A stretch of DNA of 20,616 bases. Origin: JAIPJA01 sp964390115 (GTDB lineage: Bacteria > Patescibacteriota > Patescibacteriia > Patescibacteriales > UBA12465). Of the stretch, positions 1 to 7,100 are shown piece after piece (position 1 is the stretch's first letter; every line of letters begins with the position of its first letter). The translations under genes were made by a program, and so were the position numbers. Where the stretch lies: positions 1-20,616 of the forward strand of contig CAYMGT010000011.1 of assembly GCA_964390115.1 (NCBI GenBank). Reading direction: 5' to 3'. The notes under the pieces are model-generated. The model made no database searches, had not been told where the DNA came from, and was given only the letters and a program-made list of their open reading frames with translations.

Positions 1-50
1 AAGACGATGAATTAAATATACCAGCATTTATTCGGAAAAAGATGATGTAA
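1..50 (+). CDS. ftsZ: FtsZ, C-terminal end only (partial)
   Basis: The reading frame that begins at base 3 gives DDELNIPAFIRKKMM and a TAA stop at 48-50. An acidic stretch followed by IPAFIRKK matches the conserved C-terminal peptide of the tubulin-like division GTPase FtsZ (typical form D-x-IPxFLRRx). In the known family this tail binds membrane tethers and other divisome partners such as FtsA and ZipA. The GTPase body lies upstream of the window, so the call rests on 15 residues. Other division genes in the window (FtsB/DivIC-like, FtsE, FtsX) fit the identification. The next gene starts 14 bases after the stop, so co-transcription is likely. Confidence 0.72.
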   Translation, partial: DDELNIPAFIRKKMM

Positions 51-64
51 TATTAATTAACTTT

Positions 65-451
65 ATGACAAATCAAAAGATTAGTAAGATTCTTTTAGTG
101 GAGGATGATCCTTTTTTAGCTAATATCTATGAAAGAAAATTTACTCAAGCGGGTTATGAGATTAGTAAGGTAGCTGCAGCTGAGCCTGCTCTAAACATGA
201 TCTCTAAGTTTAAACCAGATTTAGTGCTTTTAGATATTCTTTTACCGGGTGAATTAGATGGCTTTGATGTTTTAGAAAAAATTAAAAAAAATAAAGTTAG
301 TGAAGACATTTTTGTTATAATGCTTAGTAATTTTAGTGGCGGTGAAGAGGTAAAAAAAGCCAAGGATTTAGGAGCGGATGACTATATTATTAAAATTGAA
401 CTTACCCCCAACGAAGTGGTGGAAAAAGTAAAAAAAATTTTAGCTAAATAA
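65..451 (+). CDS. Stand-alone response-regulator receiver (CheY-like)
   Basis: This 128-residue protein is a single receiver domain with no output domain. The acidic pocket is E13-D14-D15, the phospho-acceptor is D57 in LVLLDILLP, the switch Ser is S88 and the conserved Lys is K110 in DDYIIK. Family knowledge says such proteins take phosphate from a histidine kinase and act by protein contact. It lies between ftsZ and a hybrid histidine kinase that starts 10 bases after its stop, so that kinase is the likely partner (inference). The ATG at 65 is the only sensible start, and no Shine-Dalgarno is visible. The target is unknown; proximity to ftsZ could be meaningful or simply operon economy. Confidence 0.9.
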   Translation: MTNQKISKILLVEDDPFLANIYERKFTQAGYEISKVAAAEPALNMISKFKPDLVLLDILLPGELDGFDVLEKIKKNKVSEDIFVIMLSNFSGGEEVKKAKDLGADDYIIKIELTPNEVVEKVKKILAK

Positions 452-461
452 TATATATAAT

Positions 462-3113
462 ATGATAACTTTTGATGTTATAAATTTAATACTATCTCTC
501 AGTTTAATTATTATTACTTCTCTAGCTGTGGCTGTTTTAATTTTTAGATTTAAAATATTTTCTTCTAAGCTTCTGTTTATACAGGGTTTATTTTTTTCTA
601 CTTGGATTTTTCTTTTAATACTTTTTAGATCAGAAAATAATATTAATCAAGCCACTATATCAATGATGCTTTCAGCTAGTCTTTTTTTAGCTTCTTTAAG
701 TGCCTTACTGTTTGCATATTTTTTTCCTTTTGTAGATAAAAAAAGACTTAATGATACTACTTGGTTGTGGTTAGCTGGTTCTTTAGGGGTAGTAGTGTTT
801 GCTTTTATTTTTGTTCCTAACTTAGTTGTATCTACTGATGCTTCAACTTTTAATAATGGTTATCTTTACGATGTCTATTGGCTTCTAACTTTATTTTTTA
901 TAATCTTATCTATTTTTTATTTTTTAAGGAAATATTTTTCTGCAACTAATATAGAAAAGGCTAAAATATTTTATGCCTCGTTTAATCATATTATTTTACT
1001 AGTTTCAATTTGTGTTTTTAATTTACTTTTGCCCAAGTTTGGTATTATAGAGTATTATTGGGTAGGTGCTCTTTTGGCTGGGGTGGCTTTTAGTGGAAAT
1101 GTATATAACCTTTTAGTTAAAAGATTTATAGATTTCAGAATAGCTGCAAAAAAAATCTTTATTTTTATTGGAGCAGGACTATTTTCATATCTAGCCTATT
1201 TTGGAGTCTCAGCCTTATTTTTAAGTTTGTTCGGCAAGGTTTTTACTTGGGAATCATATATCGTGGGTTCTTTTTTAGCTATTATTTTTGCTTATCTCTT
1301 TTATGCCAATGACTACTTACTAATAAAAATGGCTAATAGATATTTTTTTGTTGATTTATATAAATATCAAGAAAATATTGATAAGTTAGTTTATGATTTA
1401 ACTAGTCATGTTCACACCGAAGAAATAGTTAAATTAACTATAGAATCTATTTCTAATATTGTTGAGTCTAAAGAGGTGAGAATGTTTTTGAGTCCTAAAA
1501 ATAGACAACTTTGTCAGGGAGATAATAAAATATCTGGACTAGAACATATTAAGCCTAGTAGCTCTATCTATAGACATTTAAAGAAGAAGCCAGAAATATT
1601 AATTACTGATGAATTAGAATTACTTTCTAGAGAAAAGCGATTAAATAAATATAAACTTAAAGTCTTGCAAGACTTACAAGCAGAAAATATTTACTTAACT
1701 TTACCTTTACTTATTAAAAATAATTTAATTGGTTTTATCGCTTTAGGTAAAAAAAGTTTAAATTTTACTTATAACTCTAACGACTTAAAACTTTTAAATA
1801 CCTTAATTAGACAAGTAGCTATGGCAGTTGAAAGATCTTTTTTGTATTGTCAATTAGAAGAACAGGGTGAAGTTTTAAAAAATTTCAATAAAAATTTGAA
1901 AGAAAGAGTAAAAGATCAAACTAAAGATATAAATGATAAAAACATACGCTTAGAAGAATTATTGAATTTAAAAAAAGATTTTCTTAGAGTTGTTAATCAT
2001 CAATTAAATACACCCATTTCAATTATTAAAAATTCTTTTGCTATGATAGATGATGGTACATTTTCCACTAAAGAAGGTCTGATTTATGCTAAGGCAGGCT
2101 TAGATAGAATTGATAATACTGTTAATGATTTTTGGCAAGCTTTTGCCTGGGAGGGAGAAGATATGCATTTAAATTTAGAACCAAATAATATTTTTCTAAT
2201 AATTAAAGATATTATTAATAGTAAACGAAAGTTCCAGGATTTGGATAAAAAAAACTTAAAATTGAATATAAAAAAACCGGATTTTAAAATGCCTCTTGTT
2301 TATTGTGATAAAAAAAATATTGTTCATGTAATTTCTAATCTTTTAGATAATGCTATTAATTATACTCCAAAGGGTAAAATTGAAATTAGTTTTTCTAAAA
2401 CAAAAGATAAGCTCAAAATTTTAGTAAAAGATACAGGAATTGGCATGAGTCCGCAAGAAGCTAGGCATATTTTTGAAAAATTTTCACGAGGTGAAAAAGC
2501 TAGCTCTTTAAATCCCGATGGTTCAGGCTTAGGTCTCTATATTACAAGCCAGATAATACGAGCTCATCAAAGTAAGTTAAATATAGAAAATACAACTGTA
2601 GGTAAAGGAACTACTTTTAGTTTCAGGTTAAACATTGATAAAAAAAATAAAGATAAATTTAAAAATAAGGCAGAGAAAGATAGTAAAATAAAAAAGGGTG
2701 ATAATTTAACCTTTTCGAGGTCAAAAGTTTTCATGGTGGAAGATGAAAAAAATCTTATTAAATTATATGAGAGATATTTTAAAAAAAATAATTATCAATT
2801 TGATTATAGTCTAACAGCTCATGATGCTTTCAAGAAAATAGTTAAATATCAACCCGATATAATAATTTTAGATGTTATTATGCCAGAGACTAGCAAGGGT
2901 AAAAAAATTAATCCCGTATCTGAGCAAGGCTGGGAGTTGCTTAGCTTATTTAAAAGTTCAAAGAGTGCTCAGAGCTTACCTGTGATAATTTTTACTAATT
3001 TAAATACATTAGAAGATAGAAGAAAAGCAGAAAAGTTAGGAGCCGATGCCTTTATCTTTAAAGAAGAAACTAAACCAAGGCAACTTTTGGAAACTATTGA
3101 AAGCCTTTTGTAG
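462..3113 (+). CDS. Membrane hybrid histidine kinase (TM - GAF - HisKA - HATPase - receiver)
   Basis: The protein has 883 residues. Residues 1-290 hold about nine hydrophobic helices, resembling the 7TM-type sensor region of some histidine kinases plus two further helices. Residues about 316-462 look like a GAF domain. A short helical linker follows, then HisKA with phospho-acceptor H513 in VVNHQLNTP. The ATPase domain has an N box with N626 and N630, a G1 box DTGIGMS and a G2 box GSGLGLYI. A basic linker (about 725-755) leads to a C-terminal receiver with acidic residues VEDE, phospho-acceptor D804 and conserved K867. The receiver has an insertion of roughly ten residues just after D804 (PETSKGKK and following). 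The signal sensed is unknown. It probably phosphorylates its own receiver and may also serve the single-domain receiver encoded just upstream. A hairpin terminator follows the gene. Confidence 0.92.
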   Translation: MITFDVINLILSLSLIIITSLAVAVLIFRFKIFSSKLLFIQGLFFSTWIFLLILFRSENNINQATISMMLSASLFLASLSALLFAYFFPFVDKKRLNDTTWLWLAGSLGVVVFAFIFVPNLVVSTDASTFNNGYLYDVYWLLTLFFIILSIFYFLRKYFSATNIEKAKIFYASFNHIILLVSICVFNLLLPKFGIIEYYWVGALLAGVAFSGNVYNLLVKRFIDFRIAAKKIFIFIGAGLFSYLAYFGVSALFLSLFGKVFTWESYIVGSFLAIIFAYLFYANDYLLIKMANRYFFVDLYKYQENIDKLVYDLTSHVHTEEIVKLTIESISNIVESKEVRMFLSPKNRQLCQGDNKISGLEHIKPSSSIYRHLKKKPEILITDELELLSREKRLNKYKLKVLQDLQAENIYLTLPLLIKNNLIGFIALGKKSLNFTYNSNDLKLLNTLIRQVAMAVERSFLYCQLEEQGEVLKNFNKNLKERVKDQTKDINDKNIRLEELLNLKKDFLRVVNHQLNTPISIIKNSFAMIDDGTFSTKEGLIYAKAGLDRIDNTVNDFWQAFAWEGEDMHLNLEPNNIFLIIKDIINSKRKFQDLDKKNLKLNIKKPDFKMPLVYCDKKNIVHVISNLLDNAINYTPKGKIEISFSKTKDKLKILVKDTGIGMSPQEARHIFEKFSRGEKASSLNPDGSGLGLYITSQIIRAHQSKLNIENTTVGKGTTFSFRLNIDKKNKDKFKNKAEKDSKIKKGDNLTFSRSKVFMVEDEKNLIKLYERYFKKNNYQFDYSLTAHDAFKKIVKYQPDIIILDVIMPETSKGKKINPVSEQGWELLSLFKSSKSAQSLPVIIFTNLNTLEDRRKAEKLGADAFIFKEETKPRQLLETIESLL

Positions 3114-3184
3114 GTTAGTTTTATATTTTCTTAATTATTTTTTTATTAAAATATTTACGAGTTAAAAAATTACTAAAATTAAGT

Positions 3185-3220
3185 AAAATCAGTTGGCTTG
3201 ACCACTGATTTTTTATTTGT
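3185..3220 (+). terminator. Rho-independent terminator after the histidine kinase
   Basis: AAAATCAGT (from 3185) pairs with ACTGATTTT-type sequence ending about 3212, with a further GG/CC pair across a one-base bulge and a CTTGA loop. A T-rich run follows directly (TTTTTTATTTG). It lies 72 bases after the kinase stop. The hairpin's loop and right arm also contain TTGACC, which may act as the -35 element of the next promoter, so terminator and promoter overlap. Confidence 0.65.
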
Positions 3221-3226
3221 TAATAT
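3198..3226 (+). promoter_or_regulatory. Candidate promoter of the nrdR-nrdD operon
   Basis: TTGACC at 3198-3203, a 17-base spacer and TAATAT at 3221-3226 form a sigma70-like arrangement. Two better -10 hexamers (TATAAT at 3224-3229 and 3232-3237) lie close by without a good -35 at standard spacing, so the exact element is uncertain. Any of them would start transcription close to or inside the upstream NrdR box, which suits repression. Confidence 0.45.
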
Positions 3227-3236
3227 AATAATATAA

Positions 3237-3285
3237 TTACGATATGTAGTGGTTATAGATTATATTTATCTACTACATATAGTGT
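3237..3285 (+). promoter_or_regulatory. Tandem NrdR boxes
   Basis: Two 16-base sites resemble the NrdR-box consensus ACACTATATATAGTGT. Box 1 at 3237-3252 (TTACGATATGTAGTGG) matches 11 of 16 positions. Box 2 at 3270-3285 (CTACTACATATAGTGT) matches 13 of 16. Their starts are 33 bases apart, about three helical turns, as is usual for paired NrdR sites. They lie directly upstream of nrdR itself, so autorepression of the nrd operon is the natural reading (inference). Confidence 0.65.
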
Positions 3286-3297
3286 TTAAAATAATTT

Positions 3298-3774
3298 ATG
3301 AAATGTCCCATTTGCCACCATGAAGATACTAAAGTAGTGGATTCAAGATCTGCTTCTGATGGGCTTTGCATTAGGCGGAGACGCGAATGTTTAAAATGTT
3401 ATTTTCGTTTTTCTACCTATGAAGAAATAGAAATTTTAGATTTAGTTATTGTCAAAAAAGATAGTCATCACGAGCTTTATAGTCGAGAAAAGATTATAAA
3501 GGGTTTAAAAAAGGCGCTAGAGAAACGTTCAGTTGATAAAGAAAAATTTGAAAAATTAGTTCATTCTATTGAAAGAGATTTACAAAAATTGAGGAAAAAT
3601 AAAATATCTTCGGAGAAAGTAGGGGAGATTATAATGAAACATCTAAAAAAGATAGATCAAGTAGCCTATATCCGCTATGCTTCAGTTTATGAAAAATTTA
3701 AAGACGCTAAACAATTTAGGAATGAGCTTAATAAATTGCTTAAAAAAAAGAAAATAATTAAAAAAAATAAATAA
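3298..3774 (+). CDS. nrdR: Transcriptional repressor NrdR
   Basis: The protein has 158 residues, near the usual family length. An N-terminal zinc ribbon has C3, C6, C31 and C34 in MKCPIC and RECLKC. An ATP-cone domain follows at about 49-139 (VKKD, SREKIIKGL, VAYIRYASVY). The family senses ATP/dATP through the cone and represses ribonucleotide reductase genes by binding paired NrdR boxes; two such boxes lie upstream. nrdD starts 8 bases after the stop, so the repressor is co-transcribed with its target. The start is fixed by the conserved MKCP N-terminus. The lysine-rich C-terminal tail (KKKKIIKKNK) is a local extension. Confidence 0.95.
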   Translation: MKCPICHHEDTKVVDSRSASDGLCIRRRRECLKCYFRFSTYEEIEILDLVIVKKDSHHELYSREKIIKGLKKALEKRSVDKEKFEKLVHSIERDLQKLRKNKISSEKVGEIIMKHLKKIDQVAYIRYASVYEKFKDAKQFRNELNKLLKKKKIIKKNK

Positions 3775-3782
3775 TACATACT

Positions 3783-5813
3783 ATGGCAGAATCAATTTCT
3801 CAAATTCGTAAACGCTCTGGAAAAATAGTCGAATTTAAAAAAGATAAAATTTTTAAGGCTATTTTAAGCGCCTCTAAAGCAGTTGGGGTAGACGATAAAA
3901 ATTTAGTTAAAGACCTAAGCTTAGAGGTGGAAAAAAAAATTAATTCCAAATTTCATAAAAATAGTATTCCTGCAGTTGAAGAGATTCAGGATATAGTTGA
4001 GGAAATTTTAATTAGACGAAATAGAATAGATATTGCTAAGAATTTTATTATCTACAGAGAACAGCATAGACAACTTAGAGAAATACAGTTAGCTGCCGGT
4101 GAAAAATTAATGGATGATTATTTAGGTAAATTAGATTGGAGATTGAAGGAGAATAGTAATATGAGCTATTCAGTGCAAGGTTTAAATAATTATTTAGCTT
4201 CAGCGGTTTCTGCTCGTTATTGGTTGAATAAACTTTATCCAAAAAATATTAGAGAAGCACATATTAATGGAGATTTTCACATTCATGATTTAGGTCTTTT
4301 AGCACCTTATTGTTGTGGTTGGGATTTAAAGGATTTGCTCATAAAGGGCTTTGGTGGAGTTAAGGAAAAAGTTCAAAGTAAACCAGCTAAACACTTTAGA
4401 AGTGCTTTGGGTCAAATCGTAAATTTTTTCTATACCATGCAAGGTGAGGCAGCCGGAGCTCAGGCTTTTGCTAATTTTGATACCTACTTAGCCCCTTTTA
4501 TACGATATGATAAATTAAGCTATAGAGATGTTAGACAATGTTTACAAGAGTTTATGTTTAATGTTAATGTCCCTACTAGGGTTGGCTTTCAAACACCCTT
4601 TACTAATGTTACTTTAGATGTTACCCCCTCTAAACTTTTAGGTGAAGAGAACGTAATTGTTGGTGGGGTAGCTCAAAAAGATAAATATAGAGATTTTCAA
4701 AAAGAAATGGACATGTTTAATCAAGCTTTCTCCGAAGTTATGTTAGAGGGTGATTCTACGGGTAAGGTTTTTTCTTTTCCTATTCCAACTTATAATATTG
4801 ATAAAAATTTTGATTGGAAAGCTAAAGCTTTGGAGCCAATGTGGGAGATGACTGCTAAGTATGGAATTCCATATTTTTCAAATTTTGTAAATTCTGATAT
4901 GGATAGAGACGATGCTAGGAGTATGTGTTGTAGGTTGCGACTAGATAATAGAGAATTAAGAAAAAGAGGTGGTGGTCTTTTTGGAGCTAATCCCCTAACA
5001 GGAAGTTTAGGTGTAGTTACTATTAACTTAGTCCGTTTAGGTTATCTATCTAAAACAAAAAAAGACTTTAAAGACAGATTAAAGAACTTAATGGATAAAG
5101 CTAAGGAAAGTTTAGAGATAAAAAGAGAGATAATAGAAAAATTATCTGAAGGTGGTCTTTATCCTTACTCTAGTTATTATCTTGAAGGCGTAAGACAAAG
5201 ATTTAAAAATTATTGGCAAAATCATTTTAGTACTATTGGTATAAATGGCATGAATGAGGCACTTTTAAATTTTATGGGTAAAGATATTGCTAGTAAAGAA
5301 GGTAAGGCTTTTGCTGAAGATATTTTAGATATGATGAGAGAAAGACTCATGGATTATCAAAATGAAACTAATAATCTTTATAACTTAGAAGCTTCTCCGG
5401 CCGAGGGAGCAACTTACCGTTTTGCCAAGAAAGATAAGGAGCTTTATAAAGATATTATCTGTGCTAATGATGAGGCTTATGAGACAGGGGCAGAACCTTA
5501 TTACACTAACTCTACTCACTTGCCAGTCAATTTTACTGATGATATTTTTACTGCTCTTGATCTTCAAGATAGTTTACAAATTAAATATACCGGAGGAACA
5601 GTTTTACACGGATTTTTAGGAGAAAGACTTAAAGACGCTGAGACTACCAAAAAACTAGTAAAAAGTATTATATATGGCTATAGATTACCTTATTTCACCA
5701 TTACCCCAACCTTTTCCATTTGTCCTAAGCATGGTTATTTGGCGGGAGAACATAAATACTGTCCTAAATGTGATAAAGAATTAGGTTATAGTGAAGAAGA
5801 AAAAAATGAATAA
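3783..5813 (+). CDS. nrdD: Anaerobic (class III) ribonucleoside-triphosphate reductase, main chain lacking the glycyl-radical loop
   Basis: The 676-residue main body of NrdD reduces ribonucleotides to deoxyribonucleotides in the cytoplasm without oxygen. An ATP cone occupies about residues 6-95. The reductase core follows, with GDFHIHDLGLLAPYCCGWDL and the catalytic-loop region around C382-C383 in SMCCRLRLDNRELRKRGGG. Near the end is a zinc site, CxxH...CxxC (C647, H650, C660, C663). Standard NrdD proteins continue past this site into a loop of the type VYSRVVGY that carries the glycyl radical. Here the ORF stops 13 residues after C663, with no such glycine. The missing segment appears as a separate ORF at 5891-6028 in a different frame. 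The gene is otherwise intact and is followed by the activase gene nrdG. Confidence 0.93.
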   Translation: MAESISQIRKRSGKIVEFKKDKIFKAILSASKAVGVDDKNLVKDLSLEVEKKINSKFHKNSIPAVEEIQDIVEEILIRRNRIDIAKNFIIYREQHRQLREIQLAAGEKLMDDYLGKLDWRLKENSNMSYSVQGLNNYLASAVSARYWLNKLYPKNIREAHINGDFHIHDLGLLAPYCCGWDLKDLLIKGFGGVKEKVQSKPAKHFRSALGQIVNFFYTMQGEAAGAQAFANFDTYLAPFIRYDKLSYRDVRQCLQEFMFNVNVPTRVGFQTPFTNVTLDVTPSKLLGEENVIVGGVAQKDKYRDFQKEMDMFNQAFSEVMLEGDSTGKVFSFPIPTYNIDKNFDWKAKALEPMWEMTAKYGIPYFSNFVNSDMDRDDARSMCCRLRLDNRELRKRGGGLFGANPLTGSLGVVTINLVRLGYLSKTKKDFKDRLKNLMDKAKESLEIKREIIEKLSEGGLYPYSSYYLEGVRQRFKNYWQNHFSTIGINGMNEALLNFMGKDIASKEGKAFAEDILDMMRERLMDYQNETNNLYNLEASPAEGATYRFAKKDKELYKDIICANDEAYETGAEPYYTNSTHLPVNFTDDIFTALDLQDSLQIKYTGGTVLHGFLGERLKDAETTKKLVKSIIYGYRLPYFTITPTFSICPKHGYLAGEHKYCPKCDKELGYSEEEKNE

Positions 5814-5890
5814 GTTATTTTAAAAAATATTATTAATATATGATTTATAAGCTACAAGTTTTAAGTAATTTGGCTTAGATCTAAAAAAAT

Positions 5891-6028
5891 ATGAGTCCAA
5901 AACAAATTGATAGACAAGAATGTATTGTTTACAGCAGGGTAGTTGGTTGGTTAACTCCTACAAAATGTTATAATAAAGGAAAGATTTCTGAATATAAAGA
6001 TAGAAAAACCTATAAAATTAAACAATAG
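5891..6028 (+). CDS. Stand-alone glycyl-radical domain completing NrdD
   Basis: This short ORF encodes 45 residues beginning MSPKQIDRQECIVYSRVVGW and ending at TAG 6026-6028. VYSRVVGW, then LTP, NKGK and EYKDR match the C-terminal glycyl-radical loop of class III ribonucleotide reductases (usual form VYSRVVGYxRPVQxWNxGKxxEFxxR). G19 is the predicted radical site. The frame differs from nrdD, and an in-frame stop at 5882-5884 sits just upstream, so it cannot be made by readthrough of nrdD alone. Its ATG has T at -1, as every other gene here does, which supports real initiation. By analogy with E. coli YfiD/GrcA, a free radical domain that docks on pyruvate formate-lyase, it probably assembles with the NrdD main chain and is activated by NrdG (inference). 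C26 sits where the family usually has Asn. Confidence 0.82.
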   Translation: MSPKQIDRQECIVYSRVVGWLTPTKCYNKGKISEYKDRKTYKIKQ

Positions 6029-6085
6029 TTTGGGTAGAGTGAAGATAGTTTATTATTCTTTTTTACTTAAACTAACTTCATTTAT

Positions 6086-6808
6086 ATGAAAATTGCTGCT
6101 TTAGAAAAATTAACACTAATTGATTACCCAGGTCATTTAGCCGCCATAGTTTTTACAGTTTCTTGTAATTTCAGATGTCATTACTGCTATAACCCTATGC
6201 TTGTCTGGCCCGATAACGGAGCAGACGAAAAAAATAAAAATGAGAAAGCTTATTCTTTAATTTCAGAGAGTGAGCTTTTTCAGTTTTTATCAGATAGACG
6301 AGGCAAGTTAGAGGGTTTAGTTATAACTGGTGGAGAGCCATGCTTGCAAGTTGATCTTAAACCTTTTATAGTTAAAGTAAAAAAGTTAGGTTATTTAGTT
6401 AAGCTAGACACTAATGGTACTAGACCTGAAGTTATATTAGATTTGATAAAAAATAATCTTTTAGACTATATCGCTATGGACTTTAAAGCCCCTATAGAAG
6501 ATTACAGAAAGGTAGTAAATGTAAATTTAGATTTCAGAAATATTGATAAAAGTGTTAAACTAATAGCAGAGAATAAAATTCCACATGAATTTAGAACTAC
6601 AGTTGTTCCAAAGCTAATAAGTGCTGATGATATAGAAAAAATGGCTAAATATTTACCAAAAAATAGTCTATGGCAATTACAACAATTTAAAACTGAAAGT
6701 GATTTGGTAAATATGGATTATAAGAGATTATCTGCTTATAGTGATAGAGAAATGGAGAACTTAGTAAAAATTGCTAGGCAATATATAAAAAAAACTAATT
6801 GGCGTTAA
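6086..6808 (+). CDS. nrdG: Anaerobic ribonucleotide reductase activating protein (radical SAM)
   Basis: The protein has 240 residues. The radical-SAM CxxxCxxC motif is C27, C31, C34 (SCNFRCHYC) and binds the 4Fe-4S cluster. GGEP in LVITGGEPCLQ contacts S-adenosylmethionine. The N-terminus KIAALEKLTLIDYPG is typical of the NrdG-like activases of about 230 residues found beside class III reductases. In the family this enzyme uses SAM to place the glycyl radical on NrdD. Here the target glycine would be on the separate 45-residue protein encoded 57 bases upstream. It is likely in the same operon. A related radical-SAM activase of another glycyl-radical enzyme is possible but unlikely given the neighbours. 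Confidence 0.93.
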   Translation: MKIAALEKLTLIDYPGHLAAIVFTVSCNFRCHYCYNPMLVWPDNGADEKNKNEKAYSLISESELFQFLSDRRGKLEGLVITGGEPCLQVDLKPFIVKVKKLGYLVKLDTNGTRPEVILDLIKNNLLDYIAMDFKAPIEDYRKVVNVNLDFRNIDKSVKLIAENKIPHEFRTTVVPKLISADDIEKMAKYLPKNSLWQLQQFKTESDLVNMDYKRLSAYSDREMENLVKIARQYIKKTNWR

Positions 6809-6814
6809 AAAAAT

Positions 6815-7096
6815 ATGAGTCAAGTTGAAAATAAAACTGAATCATCTAATTTGAGGTCGCAATCAACCAATACTGAACTCAAGTCTTTATTAGAAAGGAA
6901 TTTATCACTTTCTCAGGAGATATTAGATATAACTATGTACATAAAGGGTTATATTTTTTGGCGAAAAATTATGGGATTTATTCAACTAGTTTTAATTGTT
7001 GTACCTTTGCTTTTAGCAATTTTCTACTTACCGCCCTTTTTGGAAGGTTTAATGGATAAGTTGCCCTCTTATTTAAATACTAATGGTTTAAATTAA
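6815..7096 (+). CDS. Small single-pass membrane protein
   Basis: The protein has 93 residues and no recognised family. Residues 1-25 are polar, residues 20-45 look like an amphipathic helix (ELKSLLERNLSLSQEILD), and one strong membrane helix spans about 54-76. A short tail follows. The gene starts 6 bases after nrdG and ends 4 bases before the VirD4-like ATPase gene. That ATPase has no membrane helix of its own, whereas classical VirD4/TraG coupling proteins carry N-terminal helices. This small protein may be the separate membrane anchor for the ATPase (inference from context only). Confidence 0.7.
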   Translation: MSQVENKTESSNLRSQSTNTELKSLLERNLSLSQEILDITMYIKGYIFWRKIMGFIQLVLIVVPLLLAIFYLPPFLEGLMDKLPSYLNTNGLN

Positions 7097-7100
7097 AATT

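Noticed and set aside
5770..5900. Simple frameshift error splitting nrdD
   Set aside because: Every frame in the 77-base gap has stops and the gap looks like AT-rich spacer, so several changes would be needed to restore one ORF. Read-level checking is still worthwhile.
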